From Limnomonas spitsbergensis (Eukaryota; Chlorophyta; Chlorophyceae; Chlamydomonadales), in NCBI GenBank assembly GCA_037349105.1, contig JAYJMM010000111.1, positions 310,001 through 374,000 on the forward strand: DNA of 64,000 nt. The letters are read 5' to 3'. The notes under the pieces were generated by a model, which searched no databases, was not told where the DNA came from, and saw only the letters and a program-made list of their open reading frames with translations. The position numbers and the translations under genes were made by a program. Shown piece after piece: positions 1-11,968 of this stretch. Numbering within the stretch: the first letter of the stretch is position 1; every line of letters starts with the position of its first letter.

Positions 1-1107
1 GCTGTCCAGACCCTCAAGGCGGGCTTGCGCAAATGCTGCGAGGAGGGGAGCAACGACGACTCATGGGACAGGATGGTCCTGTGGGTAGCCCTGGGCTTCA
101 GGTGCTCACCTTAGCAAGCCATGCGCATGGCGCCGTACGAGGTCCTGTACGGGCAGAAGCCAGTGTTTCCCTCCAAAGTGGGGGCGGACCTGTGGAGCAC
201 CGCGCGGGTGGCTACGGCGGAGGAAGCAGCAGACCTCCTCCTGACCAGGGTGGCCAGGATCAAGGAGGCACTCTCGGTCGCGGGCGAGCATCTCAAGATC
301 GCACAGCACCGGGACAAGCTGCGCTATGCCAGGATCCGCGGAGGGGGGTATGTCCCGCAGGTCAGGCGGTTCGCAGTGGGGGACTACGTGTATGTCAAGT
401 ATGCGTCTGAGCGCCGCAGCCTCGACCCCAAGGCCAGGATAGAGATCCTGAGGGTGCAGCGGCTGGGGGAGACGGGAGCCTTGGTATTGGAGGGAGCGGA
501 TGGCCTGACGGTGACGGAGAACGCGATCAACTGCTCCCCATGCCACCTGCCCAATCTGAAAGGGGAGGTGAGCTTCGGCGCCTCCAGGCCTAACGTCAGC
601 CTGTCGTGTGAAGTCTGCCGTCTGCCCGACCGTGAGGAGGTCATGCTCCTGTGCGACGCCTGCAACTCCAGCTGGCACATGGATTGCCTGACACCAGCGC
701 TGCCGGCAGTGCCCGAGGGGGACTGGGTGTGCCCAAGGTGCCAGCCAGGGCCGAGGCCCGGAGCTGCAAGTCAAGGGGCAGAGCCAGTAGCAGCGGGAGG
801 AGCCAGCTCGGCAGCCCTTGACAGCACGGCCACCAGGGCAGCCAGAGCAGCGGCCAAGGAGGCATTGGAGGCCGGGGCATTGGACAAGCCGGAAGTGGAG
901 GTCATGGCCACCAACCCAGCAACGAAGCTGATGGAGCGGGGCATCGCCAGGCCCATGGCGAACGGGCTGTACGACATCTCGTACACCACGGGCAGGGGAG
1001 AAGCCAACAGCACCCCGAGGGCAGTCCAGCGCAGGGCTAAGGTGGCCAGAGAAGCAGCTAAGGAGGAGGAGTCAGCCGCCAACGGGCAGACAGCCAGGAA
1101 GGGCTAA
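1..1107 (+). pseudogene. Ty3/gypsy-like polyprotein C-terminus: integrase tail, SH3-like region and PHD finger, with internal TAG
   Basis: The frame is open from base 1, so the protein enters from outside the window. The first 37 codons and those after 121 read like the end of a retroviral-type integrase core (short motif APYEVLYGQKP). A TAG at 112-114 interrupts this continuous frame. Counting residues from 121, a beta-rich stretch at about 85-135 (FAVGDYVYVKY) resembles the SH3-like integrase C-terminal domain. Residues about 163-207 form a complete C4HC3 PHD finger (CEVC, CDAC, H-x2-C, CPRC). PHD fingers bind histone H3 tails, so this module may target integration, as chromodomains do in chromoviruses; that is inference. 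The tail is Ala/Glu/Lys-rich and ends at TAA 1107. The TAG suggests a decayed copy. The element assignment rests on motif recognition only. Confidence 0.75.
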
Positions 1108-3218
1108 GAGGGATAGGGAATCCCGGGAACGGCTGGACAAGCTGAGCACGTGTCAACAGTCAACACCCACGCCATACCTGGAAGAACGAGCCGGCGCCTC
1201 CTTAGGAAACTTTTCTGGACGGGCTTGACCAGGCACTAGTAGGCAGCAGGCCGTGGGCCGACGGCCAGCAGGGTCGCAGCCTAGTCAGCAAGTATTTTCT
1301 TCTTCACCCCAATGTACCGTAGCAGCAGAGGGCAGCGAGCCGGTGGAGTACGCAAGGAGGACGGCTACAGCGCTGAATAAGTACGGTATTAGATCTGGTT
1401 GTCATTCCAAGCCTAGTTGTAATTCCCCGCAGGGCCAGACATTGCGGGGGCCAGGTTAGAGTAGGCCACCGCTGCTGCGGCGCACATCTCTTGTGACCTA
1501 GGGGCCAGGCGTCAACAGCGCAGTGGGGCGAGGGCAGCCGGTGCCCTGTTCCTGCCTGCCATCATTTCCTTATGACTGCCGCATACCAGTAGTTTGATTC
1601 AGTAGTGTGAATTCTGATGATTTTATGATGGTACCCAGACATGACCTTGATGGCGGAATTCCGGATTCTTTGTGCTTTGATCAGGCCAGGGAGCAATCTG
1701 GACTAGCTCAAGAGCTTGTGTTAAGGGGTATGTAAGGAACGCGGGCTGGACCAGGGGTTGGCCACGGGATTACTGTTTTCAAAAGCTATCTGGTCTGCAG
1801 GCAGGCTTTAGGAACTTTGAGTTTCGGTGTGTACATATCTCTTTCCGATTTCTCTTTCAGTACAACCCCTAGTACGTCTCCCCACGCAAGCCCGGAAGGC
1901 TTAACGTTGGGAGCGGGGGGCGAGTAAAAGTAGGCTTACAAGTAAAAATACTTAGAAGCCAAGCCGCACCCGTCAAGCCTTCACACCCATGAGCTCATCA
2001 AGGCACACCCATTATGTTCCTCATCCTGTCCGAAGCCCCCACATTGAAATTCTGTCTCTCTGTCTCTCTGTTAGGCTGGTCCACCCTGCACATAAGGCAA
2101 GTTGTCCTGAAGCCACACCCATTATGCTGTTTTCAATCCCCATTGTTGTAATTCTGACCGTGTGCCCTCCTGCCCATGCCATGCAACCGCGGCATGCATC
2201 CATGGGTCAGATCATAAAGCTTAACCTGCGCGATGCAACCCTTATCCGAAAATCAGATTCCCTTCTGCCGAAATTTCAAGACCTCCAATCCTATACTTTC
2301 TGCCTACTGGACTGGTCTGAACAGCCCGTTCTATGTAACCCTGCCCACCAAACTCGTCTGAACAGTCCGTTCGATGAAGCCTGCCCACCAGGCTCATCAG
2401 AACAGCCCATTCCATGTACCCACATAGCACAACAGCTACATGCCACTGCTCCAAAAAGACAGGTGAGGCATGTGAATCCCTTAGTTTCTATAGAATCCTT
2501 AATGTTCATGCATGTTTTCAAGGCGTCTGGGGGCTCGTTTCCAGAACTCTACAAACAGGAGCGGCTGCAGAATGGCCTCCCTCCCCCACTGCACTGCATG
2601 ATCAGACGGTCATGCAGCCCCCTCTTTTCCATCGCCCACAGCCAGGACGGCCACGAAGCCTCCTCCTCTTCCACGGCCACGCCATCCCTCCCTTCTGCAA
2701 GTGAGAGGATCTTCTGATCCCCCGAGCTGCCCACCTGCCAGCCTGCCAACCACCACCTCGGGCGTCATGCAGTCATGCTGCCGCAGCCTGCAGCAGGCAG
2801 CCAGCTGCAAGAACCTGTCCGCCTCATGCATCTGCAGCATCCATCAGGTACCCAGCTGCACTGAAGCACTCAGCGTATGATCTTCTGCACCGAAGTAGAT
2901 TATTGCTTCCTGCTGAAGCAATAACGTGTGCTTCAGACCACTGCCGCCTCATGCCTCTGCAGCTGAGGCAGGTACCTCCGCTCCATGCGCGTTGGGGCGG
3001 AGAACTTTAAGGACGTTGCGGTGGAGGAAGGGTCATTTCCGCTGGCCTGTCCCAGCGTTCAGCACATCCCTTCTGTCGGGGCGTGGTCCACATGCTTCCA
3101 TGCGACACTGGTGGGGGAGGTGGCCGCAGTCGACATGCAAACAGCACATACCGATGCAGCCTGTCCCGTCACCATCAGGTCCCTCTCTCTCGATCTGCTA
3201 GATCTGCTGGTGAGTGGT
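1108..3218. other. Non-coding stretch downstream of the retroelement fragment
   Basis: No convincing gene is visible. A TGTAA polyadenylation-type signal (as used by volvocalean algae) lies near 1731 and may end the retroelement transcript. A G-rich tract sits at about 1908-1922. No LTR pair could be defined. The 242-codon frame at 1989-2717 has low-information composition and no recognisable domain. Confidence 0.5.
2300..2425. repeat. Three imperfect tandem copies of a ~40-bp unit
   Basis: Each unit carries the pattern CTGAACAG..CCGTTC..TG..CCTGCCCACCA; the three copies are adjacent and differ by scattered substitutions. Confidence 0.75.
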
Positions 3219-3418
3219 TTTCATTGGTGAGATAGCGACAGTCCAAGAGCCATACAGCATTCCGCCAATCGACCCATCCCATCATCCAACGCGCCCCAGT
3301 TGCTGAGGTCCGCGCAAAATGCTCGCGAGCAACACTTGTCGGTGAGATGGCGGCGGTCGAAGCGCCATACAGCTTGCCACGGCGACCAGTCCCATCATCC
3401 AACACGCCCCTCTGTTGC
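3219..3418. repeat. Two ~116-bp tandem copies of the phosphatase terminal exon end
   Basis: Marker words such as GCCATACAGC and AACACTTGTCGGTGAG recur at about 116-bp spacing (near 3228, 3344 and, inside the exon, 3460). A more diverged copy is visible near 3095-3180. The array abuts the inferred last coding exon (3419-3640) on its 3' side. Confidence 0.75.
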
Positions 3419-6400
3419 TCAGGTCCGAGCCAAATGCTCACGAGCAACACTTGTCGGTGAGTTGGTGGCAGTCGAAGCGGCATACAGCGTGCCGCTGCGC
3501 CCAGTCCCTTCGTCCAGCACGCCTCTGTTGCTCAGGTCTCGCCCCGGGCCCCTGACCAGCGCGACCTTGTCTACAAGGCGAATGGACACTGCCGGGTCCG
3601 ATACGCCGCAGCCGCCACCGCTGGGCGCCGGCAGGCCGCACTGCACGATAGGAACGTGTGCCTTGCGGTTGGGCGGGGCCTGTGTGGGAGGGAGGGCAGG
3701 GTTTTGCTCAAGGGTTAACCGCATACCGTGGAAACGGATGGGGCCTTGCAGGGTTCAGGGCTAGGGTTTCAAAGCCGGCTGTTGGCCCGTCATGGATGAC
3801 GTTCTAGGAAGGGGGTCTAGGCTAAGGTTAAGGGTCAAGGATACTGGGGGGGGCTCTCATCGTTTACTGATCTGCAGGGCCCCCTCCCGGCTTGCATGTT
3901 TTGAGGTGGCCGAGGCTGCATACTTGGACACAGGTAGGCCTTTGAAACCTTTCAACCATGAATCCCGGCTTGCATACTAGGACATGATTGAAGCTGCCTT
4001 GGTGCTCTTGTGGTGCCAAAAAACATAAGTCCAACGTCATGGGATGAAACAGCATTAAGCCAATCAAACAGGCACAACCCTGTCTCTTTTCCAGAGCATA
4101 AACTTAATATAAGTGATGTATCATGGAATGCAATCTGGTGAAGGCACCTACTCTAGGAAGCAAGAGCCACCCTGATGTCATATCTCTGTTCGAGAACATA
4201 AGCTAGCATATAATATGGTATGCAACCTGGTTAAGAAACCTACACTAGGAGGCAAGGGCCACCCTGACTTCGTGTCTTGGTTCCAGCGCAGAAGCCATCA
4301 CTTGCAGCAGCTCCTGGCGCCTGCCGGACTTGCTCCGCTTCACGCAGGCGTTCCGGTACAGCCGCTCGCGATAGCTGGGGAAGGCCTGAACACACATACA
4401 TGTGTATGAAAGGTTCAGGGTCACCCCCCCTTTGGTTGGAGAATACAGGCGTTACGGAACAGACATTCGCGGTAGCTGGGAATGCCTGGACACACACACC
4501 ACACACCACACACACATTTACATATGCAGTGAGGGTACACAACCACTGATGTTAGTTGGCGGAATGCAGGTGACGCAGAATAGCCGTTTGATGTACCTGA
4601 GTAAGGCCTACACACACACACGCACGTGCACACACATGCAAACACGTGCAGTGCGTGAGGATACACATCCACTGATGTTAGCTGAAGGATATCACGGAAC
4701 AGTCGGTTTAGCAGTAGGAAAGGAAATGCCTACGTACTAATATATTCAGAGTTGGACGTTCACAACCAGTGCACTCTAAAGTCCTTAACCCTTTCCTCAC
4801 GGTCAAGCAGTCCACATCCGAAAACAGCTGCAGGCTCCCTCGTCCAGTCACGTGCCGGCTGTCAGGCTCCTCCATTTCGCTTGTGCCAAAGCAGCCACAG
4901 AAGCCGCCTCCCGCCTTCTTCTTGCTGCTGCTACTGCTCTGGTTTCCATTGGTCGTTGTGGAGGTAGCTGGGGGGGAGGAAGAGGTGAGCGCGCCGGGGA
5001 ACGACACGGCGTCCAGCGGGAGTACATCCACGATGACGATGGAGGTGTCGTCGATGATGCGGTGCTCTCGGTTGACCTGTGTTTCAAATTCAAATTAAAT
5101 TAAAATGTGATGTAAAAAGCCGCATAAGGAATCTTAAAGGCTTGATTGGTGTGCACAGGTGAGTCGTCACTTTGATAAGAGGGCAAGATGTGTGGAAAGG
5201 TAATATGTGTAGGCAGTTTGCTCTTGCACACATGACTTTCCAATTCACGTAATGATTCAGATTGATGACCAGACACGGCAAGTCCGTGCTTGGTTGTCAA
5301 CAAGGCCGTGCTTGAATCTGCTTGGATCTGCTTGAGTCTGATGTGCATGAGCACAGGTCCATGTGCTCTATGGTCTGCAAAACCAAATACTCATAAAAAG
5401 GAGGAAATTGATCCATATCTGTATGGCTCTAGTGCAACTTCTCAGCCCTAAACCCAGAAGTCCAAAACTCTAAACAAGGCCTTCAGGACCTTTGATCAAG
5501 ATCCCTAAAGAAGGCCTTCGGGCCTTCAGTCAAAACCCTAAATCAATCCTCCAGGCCTTCACAGGCTTCTTGAAATGCCATAATTTTCTTGGCTCCCGGT
5601 TCTCTGATATCCCCTGTTTTTTCGCATCACACTGCACAATTCGAGAAAAGCTTCAGCAAGGACGCATTGATGGCCTGAAGCTGATATCTCAGCTGACCTG
5701 TATCATAAGCTCCAAAGCTGTGGCCGAGGCTGATACTGATCAACTGATAGCGTATTTGGGCGTATTTGACGCTTTAGTTATGATGGTAACGGCACGGCCT
5801 CGGCCTCGGCCCATGCTTTCGTAACCCTCACGCCCCAGCGGGGAGCAGTTTTCTTTCCTTTCCCCAAAAAACGACCTTGATCATGAGCTCGAAAGCTGCA
5901 GCTGAAGCTGATACCTCAACTGATAGCGCACTTGACTATCTTCTTCTTGTGATGGTAACAGCGCAGACGCGGCCTGGGCCCATGCCGCACTGTTTTCTTA
6001 ACACTCACGGGGCATAGATTCCTTTCCTTCTAACTCAACTGACCTTGATCATAAGCTCCGCAGCCGCTGCTGACGCGCCAAAGCTCCGCGTCGAGGTCAC
6101 AGCCTGGGCCAGTGTGACCACATCCCACAGGCCGTCCGAGGCCACGATGACGCGGCAGCCGCCCTCCGGAACTAAAACCTGGGACACCAGCAACAACGGA
6201 TCAGGTCAGCCGCTTATAAGAGCCCGTGACTCAGCTACATGTCTAATGCACTGCAACTGCTGGCCGGAGGCCCTATTCGTGGCCGGCCTAGGTGCTTTGG
6301 TCACCCATTGCCGGCCGGTCCAGTTTTGGTCCTAGTTGGGCCTTCAGCGGCCGCTTGGCACAGCCAACATTCAAGCTGTAGCAAAAAAGAAGCACTGGTC

Positions 6401-9400
6401 CTTCAACACTTGCAATTCAAGAGAGCACACAATGAATGGGAACACAACGCTGCCATGAAGCGGTCCCCGATAATCGGCTTGCGGCTTGAAATGGTGCACA
6501 GAACATCGTATTAGCACTTCATGTGCAATGTTCCACCAATCTCTTATCTGTTGTTGAGTTCCTTGTTATGGTTACGGCGCGGAGGTGGCTGCGGCCCCAA
6601 GCTGAGCTGTTTCCTTAACCTCAATGCCCCAGTAAGGCGTAGCTTTCCTTCTTTCTTTGCTGAGTAAGCTGCCAACCACAGGTGGGAAATGAGGTTACGG
6701 CAACATAATATTTGCAGATGCAATGCAGGCTCCCTCAACCTCTGGGGCAAGCAGGACTGGAGGCTGGAACTGAGGCCCACTGGGCTTGGTGGCAGACTGG
6801 CAATGGCTGCAGTGCAGACTGAACCCAAACTTATAATACCAGGGAAGTGATGCCGGGGCCGGCACCGAGGAGATTGGGCCGAAGGCACATTTTGCCTGTT
6901 TGCCCTGTCTGCCCTGAAGGCCAATTTTGCCTGTTTGCCCTGTCTGCCCTGAAGGCCGACTTAACCAGTTTGCTCTGTCTGCCCCGAAGGAACATTTTGC
7001 CTGTTTGCCCTGTCTGGCCCGAAGGCCAATTTTGCCTGTTTGCCCTGTCTGGCCCGAAGGCCAATTTTGCCTGTTTGCCCTGTCTGCCCGAAGGCCAATT
7101 TTGCCTGTTTGCCCTGTCTGCCTCGAAGGATCATTTGCCAGTTTGCCCTGTCTGCCCCGAAGGATCATTTTACCTGTTTGCCCCTACAGAACATTTTCCT
7201 CAGCCATCTCTCGGACCCCCACCTGGCAAGCCCTGGTGAAATTGAGTTAAGCTAAACAAATGCCCGGAATCAGCCCCCCGGTCATGTTCTTAACTAAATG
7301 ACTGATATGAGTAGATCATGACTTGATGGTGCATTGTTTCCAATACCCGCACGCCCCTGTGCATGGTCCCCTCCCTGTGCATGGTCCCCGCCTAGGGTAG
7401 AGGGTTCCATTTGCCAGCCTGGGTGGTATTGGCAGATATCCATTGCGTCCTCGTAGCAATGGAGGATGACACGGACAGCCCTTGTGGCCAGGTCCACACA
7501 TTCATCCACCCTTGTCTTTTGCACCCTTGTCCACACCCACCTGCTTGATGTGGGGTATCGGCACCACCTCCGGCCCTGCATCCGCATCCCCGATGGAGCG
7601 AGAGACGCACAGCCCGCCCGGCCAGATCCGCAACGGCCCCACACCCGGATCGCCGGGCTTGGCAGGCCCCTGCATGCAGCGTGGCAACAAGGTGTGGACC
7701 AACAGTGTGAACTGAATAGTGATGCTGGTATCGCCCAGCTTGGCAGGCCCACTGCACACACGCAGGGGCCTAAAAAGCAGGCAAAGAGGAATCAGGGATG
7801 TATATTTCCCCATGAAGAACAAGCTACTCCCTCTACAAAACAAGCTGTGTCTTGAAGAACAAGCAATGTCAATGAGGAACAAGCGTTTTCTTATACAATT
7901 TGACTTTCCCCTCCGAGAGTCTCAACCCCAAGCAGACCTTTGAATAAATCCCAGCGGTCTTTAACCCTAAATTCCTGTCCCGAATTGCATCATAAGGCAA
8001 AGACCCAGTGGTTTCCGAAGCCTTAACTCAAGACAAACCTTAATATGATAATCCAGCTGCCCTGACCCAGAACCCCAAGCCTACCCGCACCTGAAGGTGG
8101 AGGCCCTAGTTTAGGTTGGGGTTGATGGTTTAGTTGTAACCCTAAGCCCTGAGGGCCCAGTAGCACCACATTGCATCCCGCTGCCAGCAGCCGCTCATGT
8201 TCTGCCTTACGCAGTCACTCAGGAGTGCCCTGAACCCTACCTGTACACGACTGGGAAATCCCTGGGGCCCTACACCCTAATCCTGAGGCCATAAACCCTC
8301 AACTGCACCTGCAGGTGGAGGTCTGGCAGCACCACCTAGCACCCGCTTCCAGCAACCACTCATGCTCTGCCTTTAGCATGCACTCCAGAGTGTCCTAAAT
8401 GTTCATCGCCCATGACCAGGATATCCCCGAGGCCCTGGACGCCACCTGCACCTGAGGGTGGAGGCCCAGCAGCACCGCCTCGATCCCCCCGCTGCCAGAA
8501 GCCCCTTGCGGGCCATCTTCAACAGTCACTCAGGAGTATGCTCTGAATGCTCATTGCACATAACCTTGAACTCCCTGCGACGCTCAGCCCCGACCTCATG
8601 ACCCTGAACCCTAATCTTTAGTGGTATGAAGTTATCAACAGTAACTATAGGATCCTGAACCCTAGGGCCCTGAAATTTAAACCCTAGGGCCATGGACCCT
8701 AGATATTAGGGCTCTTCACCCTAAAACCTACATCCTGAAGCCATGAAACCTTAACCCTAGCCACACCTGGAGGTGGAAGCCCAGCGGCACCACCTTGCAC
8801 CCCGCAGCCAGCAGCCGTTCACGCTCCGGCTTGCTGTCGTGAATGCGGTGAGTGCTAGTCAGCTCCAGCATGGAGCAGCCCGTGTCTAACACCGCGGTTG
8901 AGTCGCCGATGTTGGCTACCGTCAAGAGCTGGCCGATCACCACGAGGACAGTCACGGTCGTGCCTGTGTGTCGGCAGTGAAATGATGTTAACTTTATGCA
9001 GTATGAATACGAGTGTCAATCTTGTGCGATGTGAGTGCACCTGATGTTCACGCTAATATGAGCCTCATGTATCTTGATAGTGTGGACATGATGCGGTGGC
9101 AAGTGTGAACCTAAACATGTGCTAATCGTCCTTGCCAACAGTGCCGTACAATTGCGCCACAGAAATTGTGAAAGCAATTATGGTCCCTCACCAGTAAAAA
9201 TAGCTGTGCCTTCAAATTTTGGAAACTGAAACTCAGCTAAGTAAACCTGCCACAATCATCGGCACAGCACTGGTGACCACGTTGTTGCCACTGAAGTCAG
9301 ATTGTTTGGATAATGTTGTAGTTCCTAACGCGGCTCATGATGTGAGGTTGTTGTTGAGGTGGAAAAGATGTGGTGTGGACACGGAACCTTTGTCTCACCG

Positions 9401-11968
9401 ACCTGCATTGAGCTTTTTCTTCCATTCAGTCGTTGTCCACACGCACAAGGGCATCACGCAGTCGTGTTCGACATGCTAAAGGCCTCAACCCCCCTTCACA
9501 CTTGTCCCACCGACCTGCATTTAGCTTCTTTTCCATCCAGTCGTTGTCCACTCGCACAAAGGCCTCACATAACGCCCGCTGCACGCCTTCAGCAAATTCC
9601 TTGAATTCTGATAGGAGGCTCGCAACAGGGGTGGAAGAGCTGGTTCGGAAGAAAATTCTCCATTTAACTCTTTTTCCAGGGTTCAGGCCTTGGGCATCTT
9701 TCTATTCAGGCCCACTGCCATTTAGGAAGACACGTAGCCTTCACCTAGGTACACCCCTTATCCCTAAAATTAGTCCCCAAACGACGTAAATTGTGAGAAG
9801 ATGCTATTCGAATGTCCGGTACACCCATTATCCCTACAGAACGAGGCTCGCAAACTGTACGAGTTTCATACTTTCACCCTTCACGATCGTTTGGACGTTA
9901 GCCTCGTCAGCCAGAACTTAGGTTCCCTTCATGAGCCAAACATGCAACAGCCTCAGTTTCAGAGACAACTACGCAGGGCAGGCCATGCCGCTGACAGCAA
10001 TATTCCTGCTGGACAGCTGGAGGGCATGCCCTGGACTAGATTGCTGGAACCCTAATCCAGGACCCACTTTTTTGGCAGCTTGTGTATCCAACCAAGATGC
10101 CTCGTTTCCACAGCACAGTAGCCATCGAAAACAAAGAGGCAGCTGCCTCCTCTTTCCTCTTTGTCACCTATCATTGCCGCCGTGCATGATTTTTTCCCGT
10201 CGTGCAACACCCACAGTGATTGACATCAAGGCATGTTTTGCATTCCAGCCCATGCCCTTGCATAGACAAGGCTTTGTCTATGTCACGCCATGCTCATGCC
10301 CTGCTGTGCCTGTGCCCAAGACATGCCATATGCATGCCCATGCTCATGCCTGTGCTTTTACTCACACTTGTGCCTTTGTTCATGTCTATGCCCATGCCCG
10401 TGTTCATGCCTGTGCCCATGCTCATGCTTATGTCCATGTCCATGTCCATGCCTGTGTCCGTGCTCATGCCCGTGCTCATGTCGGTGACCGTGCACATGCC
10501 TGTGCCCATGCTCATGCTTATGCTCATGTCCATGTCCATGCCTGTGTCCGTGCTCATGCCCGTGCTCATGTCGGTGACCGTGCACATGCCTGTGCCCATG
10601 CTCATGCTTATGCTCATGTCCATGTCCATGCCTGTGTCCGTGCTCATGCCCGTGCTCATGTCGGTGACCGTGCACATGCCTGTGCCCATGCCATGCCATG
10701 CACTCCATGCCATGCCCTTGCTGAAACCGTGCCTATGCCGTGCCTTGTCGTGCTCGTGCCATACCATGCCCTGCATAGCCATGTCAAGCCCATGCTTATG
10801 CCATGCCACTTTCCATTTAAAGGGAAATGGTCACATGGCGTCCCTAGGGAAGCAAGCACATCATGGCATGTTCAGGGGTACCGAGCTTGCCACAGCATAG
10901 GCAAAACATGGTATGGGCTTGGCATCAGCAAGGAAAAAGGCATGACATGGCATGGGCACGACAGAGCGGCATCAGCATGGCACAAATGGCATGACATGGG
11001 CTCGACATGCCACAGCATGGGCATGCCATGCCATGCCATGACCACCGCAGCGGCGTGGGCAGAGTGTGTATCACAGCATCCATGCAGCAGCATCCATCCA
11101 CTGCAACGTCACAGCATCCATCCATTGCAACGTCAGAGCATCCATCCATTGCAACGTCAGAGCAACAACTCTTGCTGCAACAGCCTCAGCTGCTTTCTGA
11201 CTCTGTGCAGCGGCCGCAGCTGGTCAAGTGTGGACTGGCGTTGAATACCAAGCTCTGGCGCTGTGCCCGTTGCTCACAGGTAATTGCTGCATGTTCAAAT
11301 CTCTTAAGCCATGACCTCAAGCTCCAATATCAGACGCCATTGTCACATGCTCCAGGCTCAGATGCAGCCAACAAGTCCGTATGTACCTTATGCCCGGGGC
11401 CATGGGACCCCCAAGGAGGGAAAATAGGAGCATCATGCTGCTGGTGTGTTTAGACCAGCAAATCCGTTTCAGGGAACAGCCACAGCTGCCATGGTCTGCA
11501 CTGTGAGGCCCGTTCCACCCGTGAGGCCCGTTCCACCCTTTGGAAACCTCCTGCACTCTCCTGCACACCTTCGATCAGCGCCTCTCCTGCAAACTTCGGG
11601 TCTGGATACGACGCAGGCAAGTTCGCGCTGAGGTATCGATGAAATTGTTGAGCCACGAAGCCTGCAGCACTACGTCCCGCATGGCCGTCGCAAACCATGT
11701 ACAGCATGCTCTGCGAACACATTCAATTCCAAATGTGAAGGAAGTAGAGAGATGCGTCCAGTGAAACCCCTTAGCGCTGCCATTGCCGCGCCACCCACAT
11801 CGCGACATCGCAAAAAACAACCAGGGCATAGTAAAGTCGACAGGGGGGCCCTGGCAGCCAGGTGCTTGGTGCTGTGGCAGCACCAGCTGATGTTGCTGTG
11901 AAAGGTATACGCACCTTAAGATGTGCATCCGTCAGAGGGTGGATGAAAATGACGTCCTGTGATGGCAT
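3419..11968 (-). CDS. PP2C-family protein phosphatase (metal-dependent Ser/Thr phosphatase), split gene
   Basis: PP2C enzymes remove phosphate from Ser/Thr using two metal ions held by aspartates. Nine exons read in phase: 11968-11915, 11710-11569, 9586-9515, 8963-8767, 7669-7541, 6178-6044, 5076-4801, 4385-4302 and 3640-3419, about 436 residues. Motifs appear in family order: VCDGHAG (metal aspartate), VANIGDS, ERERLLAAG, WPGGLCVSRSIGD, VASDGLWDVV (metal aspartate) and DDTSIVIVDV. The catalytic aspartates are present. After the core comes a Ser/Lys-rich tail with an FCGCF motif and a basic RERLYRNACVKRSKS segment. The 9586 acceptor (AAG) is weak. The first exon may start at its ATG 11968 or at an internal acceptor near 11956, with upstream exons missed. 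The last two exons are supported by phase and splice sites only. Introns hold satellites, a SINE-like repeat and exon-junction copies. Confidence 0.8.
4440..4735. repeat. Three tandem copies of a phosphatase exon acceptor junction
   Basis: Minus-strand words like GGCATTCCCAGCTACCGCGAAT, matching the start of exon 4385-4302 after its acceptor, recur near 4444-4490, 4561-4610 and 4686-4730, increasingly diverged. They are interspersed with short CA-rich tracts. All lie in the intron immediately upstream of that exon. Confidence 0.75.
5690..5910. repeat. Two copies of the phosphatase exon 6178-6044 donor junction
   Basis: The end of exon 6178-6044 (minus strand, ...GAGCTTATGATCAAG then GTCAG) reappears as diverged copies near 5868-5920 and 5690-5735, each still followed by a GTC donor-like sequence. 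Confidence 0.7.
6190..6360 (+). repeat. SINE-like dispersed repeat, copy in a phosphatase intron
   Basis: Shares the family words GTGACTCAGCTACATGTC, TGGCCGGAGGCC and TTGGGCC..GGCCGC..GGCA with copies at 18106, 23955, 36240 (reverse), 50762 and 52005 (reverse). It lies just upstream of the exon starting at 6178. Confidence 0.75.
6888..7190. repeat. ~35-bp minisatellite, about nine copies
   Basis: The unit has the core CCTGTTTGCCCTGTCTG followed by CCCGAAGG and a short AT-rich spacer. It translates without stops in several frames, which explains the low-complexity frames here. It lies in the intron between phosphatase exons 7669-7541 and 6178-6044. Confidence 0.9.
8090..8530. repeat. Three diverged copies of a phosphatase exon donor junction
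   Basis: The end of exon 8963-8767 (plus-strand word ACCTG.AGGTGGA followed by GCACC..CTGCCAGCAGCC) recurs near 8092-8215, 8308-8390 and 8450-8535, downstream of the true donor. The ~150-300 bp units also carry a shared tail CAGTCACTCAGGAGT. Confidence 0.75.
9141..9250. repeat. Partial hAT-like MITE
   Basis: ACAGTGCCGTACAATTGCGCC..ATTATGGTCCCT and the later CTCAGCTAAGTAA words match one half of the complete elements at 32250-32400 and 44742-44892. The second terminal inverted repeat is missing. Confidence 0.5.
9390..9470 (-). repeat. Decayed partial duplicate of phosphatase exon 9586-9515
   Basis: A second copy encodes the same GTGCG.GTGGACAACGACTG word and AAT GCA GG end, but with in-frame stops. 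It lies just downstream of the real exon. Confidence 0.7.
10300..10715. repeat. CATGCC/CATGTC hexamer satellite with a 90-bp higher-order period
   Basis: Hexamers of the type YRTGCC/YATGYC fill the block. From about 10451 a 90-bp super-unit (CCTGTGTCCGTGCTCATGCC ... CATGTCCATG) repeats almost perfectly three times, starting near 10450, 10540 and 10630. All six frames stay open because the period is a multiple of three. It is intronic to the phosphatase model. Confidence 0.9.
11085..11167. repeat. Three copies of a ~25-bp unit
   Basis: CAGAGCATCCATCCATTGCAACGT-type units are head-to-tail, in the same phosphatase intron. Confidence 0.75.

Noticed and set aside
1989..2717. 242-codon plus-strand frame as a gene
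   Set aside because: No domain, biased composition, crosses a tandem repeat, no splice or start support.
2926..3764. Plus-strand exons using GTGAG donors in the 116-bp repeats
   Set aside because: The minus-strand reading joins the phosphatase in phase; the GTGAG words are part of the duplicated unit.
4708..5031. Phosphatase ending at the stop near 4708
   Set aside because: Possible, but an ACC-GTGAGG donor at 4800 joins in phase to an exon whose junction is locally amplified like other real exons here; kept as an alternative.
6695..7250. Repeat-protein gene (SGQTGQTGK or PVCPVCPEG repeats)
   Set aside because: Both strands are open because of the ~35-bp minisatellite; the phosphatase intron explains the location.
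10294..10900. His/Gly-rich frame (HGHEHGHRH) that looks like a metal-binding protein
   Set aside because: Simple translation of the hexamer satellite; no start context, no flanking coding sequence, all frames open.
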